Assembly (NCBI GenBank): GCA_002709695.1
Contig: PAQF01000013.1
Coordinates: 42,504 to 102,230, forward strand
DNA length: 59,727 bases
From: Candidatus Poribacteria bacterium
Lineage (GTDB): Bacteria > Poribacteria > WGA-4E > UBA9662
Reading direction: 5' to 3'
Shown: positions 37,367 to 50,200 of the stretch, one piece after another
Layout: every line of letters starts with the position of its first letter
Numbering within the stretch: the stretch's first letter is position 1
Made by a program: the position numbers and the translations under genes
The notes under the pieces: model-generated
The model's database searches: none
Told to the model about the DNA's origin: nothing
Seen by the model: the letters and a program-made list of their open reading frames with translations, nothing else

Positions 37367-37945
37367 TTAGGTAGAGGCTAAGTCACGAGAGAATCGGCTA
37401 GCTTCGGGTTCTGCCTGTCCAGCATATTTGTTTCCGGGTTTCCGTTTATATGGAACACGAGATGGAGAAGATAGTGTCTCAAAAGTGAACGCACATATTC
37501 TCATTCCCGGATATAGCATCACAGGCATTCTGCCCAGATTTCCTAGTTCCAATGTCGCTGTCCCGACCCAGCCTGGGTCAAAAAGACCTGCTGTGCTATG
37601 AACAATAATACCTATTCTTGCTAAGCTGCTTCGTCCTTCAAGGCGTGCCATGATATCGTCTGGGATTTCGAGCGTTTCTACTGTAGCTGCCAAAACAAAG
37701 TCACCTGGTTGAATTGTAAATGCCTCTCCTTCGGGAATGACAACTTTTCGCATTAGGTTAGCAAGATCAAATTCAGCTTGCAAATCAATGGCAGGATGTT
37801 TACTGTGCTCGAAAACCCGAAAGACATTGCTCAGCCTAAAGTCAATTGAGCATGAGCCTAGTTGCTCTGTCAAATCTGGTTGTGGCGAGATTTGGATTTT
37901 CCCTGCTTCTAAATACTTAACAATGTCTTGATCTGATAAAATCAT
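37367..37945 (-). CDS. dcd: dCTP deaminase
   Basis: Deaminates dCTP to dUTP (or, in bifunctional forms, to dUMP), feeding dTMP synthesis. The 192-residue protein from ATG 37945 begins MILSDQDIVKYLEAGKI as relatives do; the longer ORF to 37999 adds 18 atypical residues. Trimeric dUTPase-fold motifs are GSCSIDFRL, LEGRSSLARIGI and HSTAGLFDPGWVGTATLEL, and the C-terminus has YKRKPGNKYAGQAEP. Glu in the GWVGTATLE run matches the catalytic Glu of Dcd. It is not in an obvious operon; a 220-bp gap separates it from the giant gene's 3' end upstream. Confidence 0.96.
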   Translation of the reverse strand: MILSDQDIVKYLEAGKIQISPQPDLTEQLGSCSIDFRLSNVFRVFEHSKHPAIDLQAEFDLANLMRKVVIPEGEAFTIQPGDFVLAATVETLEIPDDIMARLEGRSSLARIGIIVHSTAGLFDPGWVGTATLELGNLGRMPVMLYPGMRICAFTFETLSSPSRVPYKRKPGNKYAGQAEPEASRFSRDLAST

Positions 37946-38219
37946 TATCAATTGCCTGTCATGTATATATGTTATTAATCTTTTGCCTAGAGCATCCACA
38001 AATTGGGAGAGAGCTAGGTTTTTGAGGGTCGTTTTGTTTCCTTCTTAACTATTGCCGCATAAAAGAAATTATATTGGTGTATATGTGCTTGTATCCTGCT
38101 AAGTGGTAGACTAAGGTCCAAATTAGTGAATTTTATCTGGAAAGAGCCTCTTTCATTAGCGATTCGTAATTATTGTTCTCTCTTATCGTTTGGCCAGTAA
38201 TACATTCCAAAAGAGTAAT

Positions 38220-41200
38220 TTATTTAACAATGATCATTTTCCGTGTTAGCACATAGGAGTTATCGATTTTCAAGGTATAGAAATAGATGCCACCTGCAAC
38301 GGTTTCACCATTGTTATTTCGTCCATCCCAATAGGCTGCTTTTGATTGCTGAGTGTAGGTGCCAGGTGAGCGGTATCCAAGTTCAACTGATCGTACAAGT
38401 TGACCATCCACATTGTGGATCTGAATGCTAATATCACCATCGCTTGAGAGTTGATATGGGATCCATGTTTCAGGATTAAATGGATTGGGGTAGTTAGCAA
38501 ACAGTTTTGTATGTCGAGGTACTTCATAGACAATCAAATTTGGTAGTTGGACAGAACTACATGCAATATCCTCTGCCGTAATCTGATACTCGATTGGGTT
38601 TATACGGAAATGATTGTCTTTAATTGTTGCACTTACTTCTAAGTAGTCACCAACTTTGGCTGCTTGTTGGTGTAGCATATCGACAAACGTGACTTGGTAG
38701 TTCCTTGATTCTGAAGTTAGAATTGCATTTGTTGTTCGATTGTGGATGGTGATGACAAGATTTTTTGTAGAGATTGTATTATTCCGTTCCGTAATTTGGC
38801 CATTGACGGAGAATATGGGGGTTTTGTCTGTAATTTGAATGGATGGTGAGGTTGCAACAGAACGTATTGTTTCAAGTTCCATTGGACCCATCTGCCAGGG
38901 TGAGCCGATGATTTCAGCTTGACCTTCGGTGCGAGCGGCTACAATAAAGGATTTTCCTCCAGTTACCTGAACATCACCGTCATCTCCAGGTTGAGTGACA
39001 ACCTTGAATTCACCGTTTGTGACTACAATGATTGATGTTGCATTATTGCGCATTCCAGGCAATTTGAGCAAATCACTAACCACAGAAACTTGACTTGTTT
39101 GTAGTGGAACCCCAATTAAGTTTAGACCCCGACGTAGCTGAATTTGACTTTGTCCTTGATTGCCAAGAGCACTTCCACTAATTGATAATGTTGTGCGGCG
39201 TTTCATCACTGTGATAATGCCGGTATCATCAGTAATTGGCTTATCGGCACTGGTATTTCGACTTTGGTTTCCGAGATAGCTGCGCCAAGTCCGTTTTTCA
39301 GTATCGAAGGTGATCAGTAAATTGACGTTGTTCTTACCTCCGAGTATATCATAGACATCTCCAACTGTTTCAACCTGAACTTCTTTTTCATTAACTAACT
39401 CAACGGATAATGGGATATGTATCATTCCAACTCCTTCTGGTATTTCTAAGCTAAATTCAGGAGGTCTTTGGAACTCGACGGGAAGATCTTTCACAGTTTT
39501 CTTTCCGTATGTGTCAGTGACTTCTATCCGGATTAGGTGTTGCGTACCACTGAGTTTAATCTCCGTTGGTATTCTGGCATAGGCTAGATACCTTCTCACA
39601 GTCGATCCTATTTGATGGGAGCCAAATAGCTCAATTTCATCTCGCGCAGGTTCAATTTCGGAGATATTCATCAGAGACAATTCAGACCACTTTGGTTCGT
39701 ATGATGGAGTATTTTGCACAGAATCTGAGATGAATAGCATTGGTTTACTTTGAATGTTGGTGGTATATTCAACAGTAAAGCGATCACCACTTTGTAATTC
39801 TAAGGGTGAGATTCTAAATGCACTAAAAAAGCTAGTTTCAATGGTAATAGTTGCTTTAGCTGCTCTGGAAGTGACATTACCGTTTTCGTCTGTCATTTCG
39901 ATCTTTATTTCCGCATTGATCCCTCTGTCACCACCCCGAATCATGTATTCGCCAACATATTGGGTTTCGAAGTTGCCTCGGGAAAGTGGTAGTGGTTCTG
40001 TTATCCCTTTGATCTGGAATGTTCCAATGGCGTTAGCTTCAGAAACGACTAGGATTTTGAATGTATCACCAATATTAAGTGCTCTATTTTCCCTAATGAT
40101 TTTAGTTTTACCATCTGATGCTTGCAGAACTGAAGCAGTAACCGAAAGGATTTCTGCTTCAGTGTCGATCTGAATTGGTGTGCTGGTTGTTGTCTCCGTT
40201 TTGTTTCCATTTGAGTCAAAAAGGGTGACTGTTATGGGAACAGCAGTTGCTAGGGCTTCAGCTTTCGTTATTTGGTCTGAGGTAATCTGATATTTGAATC
40301 CCCAAGTTGTGTCGTTGGCTTGTTCGTCGTTTTGGAGTCCATTATTATATAGTTCACCTTCAGCTAGTGGAGGAGTAATGGTATCTCCACCGATTCTGTA
40401 CGTACCTCGAGCTGCAATATCGAAATTATCCCGTTGAATAACTTTGATTGTCACAAATTTACCTATTGAGGTGCCAGTAATGACACTAGATCCTCCATCA
40501 TGACTGGCGGACAAAATCGCAGGGCCAACGTTATCTAGGACATAAGCAAATGGTCTGAAATAGGTTTTTCCACCAACTTGAATTGACAGTGTTTTGTCAC
40601 CAGGTAGTAGTGGTTTCTTAATCAGATACTTGGCGTTAATATTTCCATTTGCGTCGGCATTACTGTATGTAATATCTTCAGAAAAACCAAGATCAACCTG
40701 AACTGAGGCATAGGCGGGATAACCCGCTCCTGTGACGAGGATAGCTGTACCAACACTTCCTTCAGAAGGAGTAATAGTTAGGTCCCCGGAGACAACAGCA
40801 ATTTCGGTTTCTGCCGCATTTTTTTGACCATCTACTCTTATGATTTGTTTGCCTTGTGCTAATGGGGGCGTTGTGATTGTCAATTCAAAATTGCCTGTTG
40901 TTGTACTTTTAACTTCGTCTTCAAAGCTTATCGATATCCCACCAATTGTCACAGATAACGTTTCGTTTGCACCCAAACCTTTGCCTATAAGTGTAATAGG
41001 TTCACCCGGTTTGAATTGGCTATTGGCAGTTGGTTGATCAATAGATCCTAAGATCGTTAGTTCTGATTGTATGGTTGGGATTGTATTGGGATCACTATTT
41101 GTACTATCTGTGACAATAATTTTGAAAGCTCCTCCAGGGAGGTTTTCTGGTACTACAAAGGCTGCATTGAAGGTGCCAGAGGCATCGGTTTTAATTGTCA

Positions 41201-44200
41201 TAGGTGTTGTTCGTAAGATAGCTCCACCTGCAATTCTTGCAGAGATGATGTCATTTGCTTTGTAGCCAAGGCCAATTATAGACACAGCATCACCCGGTTT
41301 AACTCCTGTTACAGGAGTTACAACTTTAGGTACTATATCGAGCTCAGCTTGCAAGTTTTCAACAGACGTGAAACGCAGTTTGGCCTGCCCTCCAGCAATA
41401 GTTGGTATTAAGAAACTTGCCTTGATACGACCGATGGCGTCTGTTTTTATGCTGTTATTAGTTTCAACACGGCCGACAGGAACATTGTTTTCGTCGGTTT
41501 CGATCTTCAATTGATAATCTTGAGCAGTTACTGTGTTTTCCGTTCCATTAGGTAGTTGAATTAATAGAAATCCGAGATTAGTATTAGCAAGTGGTGCGCC
41601 ATTATCAGTGACTGCTAAGCCTGTAATTGTTGCCCGCTCACCGTTATTAGCTTGGGCTGGTTGCATCTCTAAACTGGCTGTTTGCATGTTGATCTTGACA
41701 AACTGGACTGTCCCCGTAGTCAAATTTGTTGCGTCATTAATTCGAATGAAGGAATTAATCCGTTTATCCGCATCAGGTGTAACAATGTAAGGCCCAATTG
41801 GTATGGAGAATTCAAAAGAGAAACTACCATCGGAGGTTGATTGAACACTCAAGTTTCTTAAGGTCATTAGACTTGTTTCACTATCACCAAATCGAACTGT
41901 TAGTTGTGAATTGGCACTATACCCATCTCCTTGAAGTGTAACTTTTTGCCCTATGTCGCCAATAGTTGGGCTAAAGGCTGTGATCTGCGGTCTAATAGTA
42001 AATCGATCAGTTTTACTTTTCTGAGAAGTTTTACCTTTAACAAGGATCAATTTGGTACCACCAATTTGCTTCAAAATAACGAAAGTAGCAACAAATTCTC
42101 CTTCTCCTGAGGCGTTGGCAAAAATGGACTGATTACCAAAGTCAACTCCTATTTCCTCGTTTGGGCCAAAGTTAGTACCACGGAGAGTGACAATATCTCC
42201 AATTTTTGCTTCTTTGTCAGAACTGCCAAGGTCAGTAGCATCATCATTCCCATCAGAATTATCGGTGATTACTAAAGAAGGCTGTCCAACTAATGGGGCT
42301 AGGGTGAACGCATCTGATACTGTTTTAGTTGATATTTGTCCGATTACTTTGACTACAATTGAGCCGTCGGCTTGGTCAGCTGCAATGAAAGTTGTTTCAA
42401 ACGTTGCATCAGAGGAGGTCTTTGCGGTAATGACTTGTTCCCCAAATTCAATACGTAATTGTTCATTAACACCGTATCCACTACCTGATATTGTTATTGT
42501 GTCGCCAATACTAGCAGTTTTATCGATACTTTCTGTATCAGTATTGTCACCATTTCGGTCTGAGTTGTCTGTAATGGTAAAACTGGGTTCTCCCAAATCT
42601 GGAAGGATAGTAAAAGCGGTTGATTTATTTTTACCTGAAGTGTTGCCTGTAGCCGTTAGCGTTTTCAGTCCCTCGTTCTGAGGGCTAACAACAAATACTG
42701 AGACGAAACTACCTGCACCTGTTGTTGGTGTGGTAGAAGATTGGCTGCCAAGTACAAGAGTTACTGACTCATTAGCACCAAACCCTGCTCCTGCCACAAT
42801 AAGGGCATCACCAGCACGTGCTTTTAGATCGGTGCTACCAGCATCAGTTGGATCATTGTTTCCGTCAGAGTTGTCGGTGATATTCAAAGTCACAGCATCT
42901 GGTGTTGGTTGTGTTGGTTGTGTTGGTTGTGCTGGTCCTGTTGTTGGAGTAGATGGTTGTGCGGCGATGCCGGCTGCGATATAAAATAATCTTTCTAAAC
43001 CTCCACCAGCTAGATCGTCACCCAGAAATGATGTTCCATCAACATTATCCGCACGGATCGTGATCGCATTTTGTGCCACTGCGGGGACAGAAAAGTTATA
43101 GAGATTACTTCCTGAACTGCCAAAGCTCCCGAATTCACTGATGTCAATATTAGATAGGCCTGCAGGAGATTGTTGTCCAATTTGTATTTTGATATTCTTT
43201 CTGGGATTAAATCCTGTTCCATTAATGTTAATTATTTCTCCAGCCTGACCAGTGTTTTTATTGAAATTAATTCGAGGGATAACTATAAATTCATTTGCTG
43301 TTTCAGCAATGCCTATACTGGAGGCAATAACACTGACTTTACCATTTGGAAGTTCGGGAACTTCATAATTTACTCGAAACGACCCCCCAGAATCTGCATT
43401 AGCCTTTACCTCATCAGTTCGAACAAAAATGCGAACTTCCTCGTCTGGTTTGAAACCAGATCCAATTATGCCGAGAGTTGCGCCAACAGGAGCAGATTTA
43501 CTGGAAAGGGAAATTGAACTTTCAACTGAAAATATGGCTGTTTGTGTCGAGGTTGTTTGAGTGCTCGAATCTATTGTATTAACAGAAATTACTGCTGCTC
43601 CTCGTGGGTGATTTGGAACTAAGAAGTCAAAGCTAATTGATCCATCTCTGTTGATGCTGACATTACTAGTCAGATTAAAGTTGCCAAAGAAAACTTGAAC
43701 TTTTTCTTTCTGATTGTATCCATTCCCTTTGATTGTAGAGGGAGTTCCTTTCGGTCCAGATATCTTGGATACCAAGGTAAGTTGTCCGGTGATCTTGAAA
43801 TTTGCTGTTGTGGTTCTTAGGCTAGTTTGCTCGGCCGTTAAACGGATTTCGGTGTTTCCTCCCATTTGTTGGTCAACGGCAAAGGAGAAGCTAACTTGGC
43901 CCTGCTGGTTTGCTTGAACGATTGGAAGTTGCATGCTGCCAAATGTTGAATTGATCTTCTCCTCTGGTGCAAACCCAGAGGCATCAACGGTAACTAAGGT
44001 TCCAACTGGACCGCTTTTGGGTTGCACGTTGGTGATATTAGCTGTTCCTGTAACGGAAATGAGGCTTTCGGCACGAACTGATTCACCAAAACCATCGTCA
44101 ATGCTAACTTGATAATCTCCTGCAGGAATGTCGGGGAATGTAGTTTCTACCAGAAAAGACCCATAGACGTTTGCTGTGATGTTTTCACCTGTGTTGGTAG

Positions 44201-47200
44201 TACCAACTTGGATTTTCTGGTTCGGTTGACCTGGGGCAAAACCAATACCTTTAACCTGTAGTTTTGTCGCTGACAATTTAATTGCTGTTAATTTAGGAAT
44301 AATCTCAAATTCTAAGGCTTGAGTGGGGTTGATTACGTTGGTTGTGACTAATTTTCTCCCTGCGGTGGTGAAAACGGTATCTTGGGGAATGGTGAAACTC
44401 ATTTCAAACACACCGTTTTTATTGGTTTTGATTCCATCTGTGTTATAACTGCCTGCTCCCTCATCCTGTAGGCCTGCTACAACGCGAGTATGGCTGGATG
44501 TTGTGGTTTGCAATTCTAGTTGTCCAACAACGACACCAGAATTATCAGTACCATTATCATACCCGAATCCACGAATTCGAACTCTTTGGTCTGGTGTTAC
44601 GCGTTTTGATCCAGATATTTGAAGTTGTCCTCCAGAATTAACTTGGGAAAAAATAAGCTCCGCATTGGTGGATGTATTCGTCGTGGCAACGGTAACGGTA
44701 ACTAATCCCGAGGTGAATCCTGAAGGGGCTGGGATTTTAAATTCAACTTCATCAAATCTGCCGCTGCTATTGGTTTTCGGCTTAGGGTTCCCGTATCTGT
44801 CCAGTAGGTTTTCGTTGGTAATTAACACTGAATTTCCACCGGATTGAGGTGTTAAAGTCACCGTGAGGGGTTTGTTCTCTTCAAAACCATCGCCCCACAG
44901 GTAAATTGAGCTGTTATCACTGCCAACAGGTTCTGGGAAACCGCTCCTTCTGTTTGATATGCCTCCAGGTTTGATCCGGCCTACGACTCGGATTCCGACA
45001 ATATTAATTTGTGAGGTTGGAGCTGAAGTTGTCAAACGGACTACTTTGGGGCCGTAGCTCATGATCGGTACTGTAAATGTTCTTTCGAGGAGCCCATCAG
45101 TTCCGGCGCTTTGCATTCCCATGTTTATCAAAGAACCTTGGCCTGAAACTCCAACTTCAAAGCTGATAGCTTGAGTGTTTAAAAAACCATCTCCAACTAT
45201 ACTCAAATCATCTCCAACTTTTACATCAATAGGAGTGAACCCAACAGGGGTAATGGCAACTCCATTGATCGACAAAAGTTGCGCTGTAATTGTAAATGTT
45301 GTGGATGCTATATCTCCATCTGTTCCTGTAGCGGTTATTTTCTTGGTTCCTCCGACTATCCTAGGTATCTTTATATCAGCTGTGAATTCACCGTCTTTGT
45401 TACTGATAATGTTTTGGTCAATATTGATTAAAACATTATCAATTGTTAAAGTGACTAGGTCGTTTTTAGCAAAGCCTTTTCCACGCAGTCGCATAAAGGT
45501 GCCCACTTTACCACTGCTGATACCAAGGACAAATGTCCCATTTTGGGCTATGACCCCCTCGACGTCAAGAGACGGTTCAACGTAAAAATAACTGTTGACT
45601 TCCACTGAACTATCCAACCCTTTTATTGTTAAGGATTTTACGCCGCTGGTTTGTAATTGTACAGGTTGTGTATAATAATCAAATTGGCCAAGAAAATTTG
45701 CGTTGAACTGAGACCTTTGGGTAGGTTCACCAAAGTCAACAACGATCGATTCATTGGACCTGAAACCATCGCCCACGACACGAATCGCCGTGCCGTTCTT
45801 TAGTTTGGCAGGGCTAACCAAACTGATTCTGGGAAGTGCTTCAAAATTTGCGATCCCGCCATCGTCTGTGGTTACCATTATTAGTCGATCTGAAGCGATT
45901 GGTGGTACTACAAATTTAACTTTGAATCGCCCGAGGCTGTCAGTCTGGATTCTATCATTGGATGTGAAACTACCAATTCCTTCAATTTTTAAACTGTAAT
46001 TAGTTGGGGTGACATGAACACCGTTAAATCGTAGAGCACGGATTTCTGCTGCGTTAAACCCTGTCCCTTTGACTGTTATTTCAGTGCCTATATAGCCAGA
46101 TGCTGTTTCAGGTGTGGTAATAGACAGTTTCTTTCGTACTTCAAAACTACCTCTTGTTGTCGCAGGAATATCAGTTGTGTTGACTAGTTTGACCCCTCGT
46201 GTGACTGCTGGAACAGTGGCTAAAACCTGAAATACACCGCTGATATCAGTCGTAATCTTACTACTAATTGGATTGATAAGTCCAACCCCGGTAGCCGTGA
46301 CGCTGATTCTTTGTCCATCAAAGGTGATATGTCCTACTTCCTTCTTAGGAGGGAAACCAGTACCAATAATAGTGACTTTATCTTCGGAGGAACCAAAAAG
46401 TGGCGTTACATCCACCCGTTTAGAATCAACTTCTGACAGAATAAAAGGAGCCGTAGTATCTGTAATTGTAAACCCTCCGCCTGTACTACTGACTGTGAAT
46501 GTCACAGGGCCTAGCGGTAAGTCTACAGTCTCACCAAGGTCTCCGAATTTGAACGTAACTTTATAGGTTCCTGCGCCGCTGACTTCATCTTCAGTACCTG
46601 TTGTTGCTGTTTCTTCTGTCGCTGGAGCACTGACTGATTCTACAGTCGTACTACCCAGAAGCGGAGTAATTGAAGGAGTTTTGACTTCAACTGTTGCTCC
46701 CGCATGGTAGCCGCATCCTGTGATTTCTATTTCCGTATCAGCGGTTCCTGTTAATGGGGTGAAGGTTAGTATCCTACCTACAACATCAATCCCCCCAAAA
46801 ACATCGGGTTCTTCATCGGTATCTGTCTTTGTCCTGGTACTGACTGTTATGTCTTTGTCAATGTCTTTGACCTGAATGTCGATCCCTTTATCTGCTCCTA
46901 GGTTTTTAGTATTAAAAACAATGACAAAAGTTCCATCAGATCGCACAACTGGATTTAACAAACCATGTGTTTTATACGTAACGTCGATATCTGAGGTTGC
47001 CTTTAACACAACTGCTAAGTCGCTTCCCGCTGTAAAACCACGTCCAGCCAGTGTTAGTTCCGCACTACATTCAATTGTTTTGTTGGATTCGCTGCGCGGT
47101 TTACCATTGATTAGTAAGCGGGTTAGTTGTCCAACGATTTGGACTGCGTTTTTGCGACTATCGGAAGATCCGCTTGCTTGTCTGACTGTTAGATCTTTTA

Positions 47201-50200
47201 CACCAGTAGGTTGTGTGGAAATTCTAAATTTTGTCGTGAAAGTGCCGTCGTCGCGTGCAGCAGTGTCACCACTAGAGATATCGATAGCCTGTGTAGTTCC
47301 AAAATCAATATATATATCCTCATTCGGCATGAATCCTTCACCAGTGACGATAGCTTCATCTCCACATTGTACAGTACCCCCATTTGGTTCAATGCTGGTT
47401 ATTTTGCCCAAAACAGAGAAAGATGCTGTTGCATAGCTGCTGTTGTTGCCAATGACTTCGAGTTTCCTGCTGCCTCCACCAAGTCGTGGAATGGTGATTG
47501 CTTTACTAAACTTTCCATCGGCTCCAGCAGATGTCGTATCGACGGTTTTATCTTCCACTTTAAAAGTTAGGTTTTCAGACGCAGCGAAGCCATTACCATT
47601 AACTGTTATATTGCCACCAACTTGTGCACTTTTGGAATCCAGAGACACGGAACTGTGGATTGTAAACCCAACACTTGCTTGGCCATTAACTGTAATTTGC
47701 TTAGTTCCGCTTGGCTTTTCCGGGAGGTAAAATGTAGCTGTTAATGTTCCTATCTCACTAGTTAGAAACGTTGCCGATGTCGCTCCTTTCGAATCAAGTA
47801 CGTCAGTTCCATCAAATTGAATCGTCACCGTTTGGTAAGATTTGAATCCATTACCTGATAAGGCAACTGGAGTTTTTGTTGTGCCTATAACGGGCTGAAT
47901 TGAAGTGACTTTTCCCGTCACTTTATTGCCAGCAGTTGGGAAGGTTACAGCTGTGGCTGTTTCTCCTGATATTGTAGCAACAGCTGTAATCTGATGAGAT
48001 GTACTACCTGCTACGACTGGAAGTGGAAAGCCCGAACTGAAGGAACCAGATGAATTAGAGATAACTGTAGCAACAACAGTGGAATCGAATTTTACTTCAA
48101 TACGTGAATTGGCTGGATAACCCTTTCCTTCAGCTGTTACAATTTGACCAACAGTTACATCACTGTTTGGTAATATGTTTGTAATTTTGCTGCCTACAGT
48201 ATATTGGACTTCGCTCTTATTATATTTAATGATGTGGGTTCCTGTAGGTTTTTCTGGAACCTTAAAGGCGATGTCGAAATTGCCATTTCCATCTGGAGTT
48301 GAACTGTCAATGGTCATGGTTGTGTTTCCAAATGACACGTCCCCAACTCCTGGATTGGTAGTTGCCTTGGCTGTTATTGTATCCCCAACCTGTCCGGAAT
48401 TTTTTTGGATTAGGATAATTGGATAGTCAGTGGACCCTTGGAGATTCCAGGACAACATACTTGCTCCTCGATTTAGAGTCGTTTGTGGCTCACTACTAGT
48501 AATAGCGGTTCCAGTTACGGTAAGTTTAAATACACCAGTTCCACCTAAGCTCAGCATGGCAAAGCTGTGCGAAAAGACACCATTTGCGTCAGTAGTTAGA
48601 TGGGATAAGTCTACCGATACACTGGAGCCATCAAATTCGTGAACTTTGACAATTAGCTCCTCATTTGTTCCCCAACCATTTCCTGCAAGTGTAATAGATT
48701 GACCAACGGAGATATTGGTTCCTAAGTTTGGATTTGCTGAAGTAATTTGATTTAGGATTTGTACCGTTTCAGTTGCTACTGCAGTCAATTGCGAAGTAAT
48801 ACCTGAAGCGATGATTTTCTTGTTCCCATAGGTTTGCGGGTTGATTTTCAAATCGGTTGAACTGATGTTGCCGTCTGTATCTGCTTGGATTTGAGTTAGA
48901 GGGACTGGGGACACATCGTCGGTCGTTAGTTTGATGTCAACTGATTCACTTGCTCCGAAACCTGCACCAGATACCGAAAAACTTTGACCTACTCTTTTCG
49001 ATTGACCTGCAACTACAGTGAGTTTCGGAATAATTCGGAATTCCTTTGTAACATCATTATTATTATTAAAGTAATCAAGTTGGTTGTTGTTATTTGTGTC
49101 TTCGCCGTCGTTGAGTTGACTGTTGTTGTTAACGTCTTCTTTGTTAATCCATATTTGGTATAGGTTGGTGGATTTTTTCGGAATTGTGACTCTTATGTGG
49201 AATTTGCCATCAGTATCGGTTTTAATGTTTGTTGAAGAACTGCCTGGGTCAGAACCAACTACATACGCATCAATTGACAAGGCGGAATATGTGTTTGCTG
49301 CTTTTAATTTCAGGACTGGCACACCAATGTCAGCACCACCAAGATATCCAGTTCCAGTAACATCAATTTGTAGTCCGGGGTGGCCGATATTCTTGGATAT
49401 TTCTAGCTTAGGTCTACTATCAGGCAGTGAGTAGAGGAAGTTCATTACTGGATAAGGCGAAGATATTGTGCCCTGAGCTTGTATTTCTAGATTGCCGCCA
49501 TTATTCAATTTGGCTGTTACGAAAGAGATGGCAAATTTTCCTGGTGGTTGTAAGCTAAAGTCTAGTTTCCCAACTTTTATGACTTCATTTCTATCAAATT
49601 TAATGCTGACTTTTTCGTCATCATCTCGGCCACTGCCAGCAAAGTTCCGACCTGTAACATATACAACAGCGTTTGCTGTGCCTGAATTAGCTCCCAAGTC
49701 TCCTTGTGGGTCGTGAAAAGTAATAGAAGGGTTAATAATAACTTCATCGATTTCTACGACTTTGTTTCCAGAGACATTACCAGCAATAGTTACATCGTGT
49801 GTAGGTTGCCATCGGACATCACCAATCTGCGCGCTTACGCTGAAATAACCGTTAGCATTGACTGGGTTATCACTTGCTGGGAATTTGTAGGTTAAATCTC
49901 CGATGTTAACTGTCAGCGTATCTAATTGGCTAAAACCTTGTCCTGTAATGGTAATGGTGTCTCCATACTTAACCTCTTTGGGGTGAATTGATGTAATCGA
50001 AGCTAAGAGGGTAAATGGCATCTTGGTCCCGCCAAGTGTAAATACTATTGGTCCTCCAACATGGGTGGGAATTTCGAATATTACCTCGTAGTTTCCAGAA
50101 GCATCTGTGACTACTTTGTTATCGTTACTAATTGACCCGACGATTGCTTTTAAAGCATTGTCAGTTTTTGTAATTGTTCGAGAGCCATTGTCAAGCTGGA

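Noticed and set aside
42187-42681. 164-residue open frame antisense to the giant gene, with several others like it (46876-47436, 47211-47570, 45175-45585)
   Set aside because: Their Pro/Ser/Val-rich composition and alignment with repeat boundaries are what the reverse strand of a beta-rich repeat gene gives. None has a credible ribosome site or known motif.
42200-42900. Repeated Asp/Asn-rich segments considered as a CRISPR-like array
   Set aside because: The similarity is at protein level, spaced about 300 bp, and the DNA copies differ. No short identical repeats with unique spacers.
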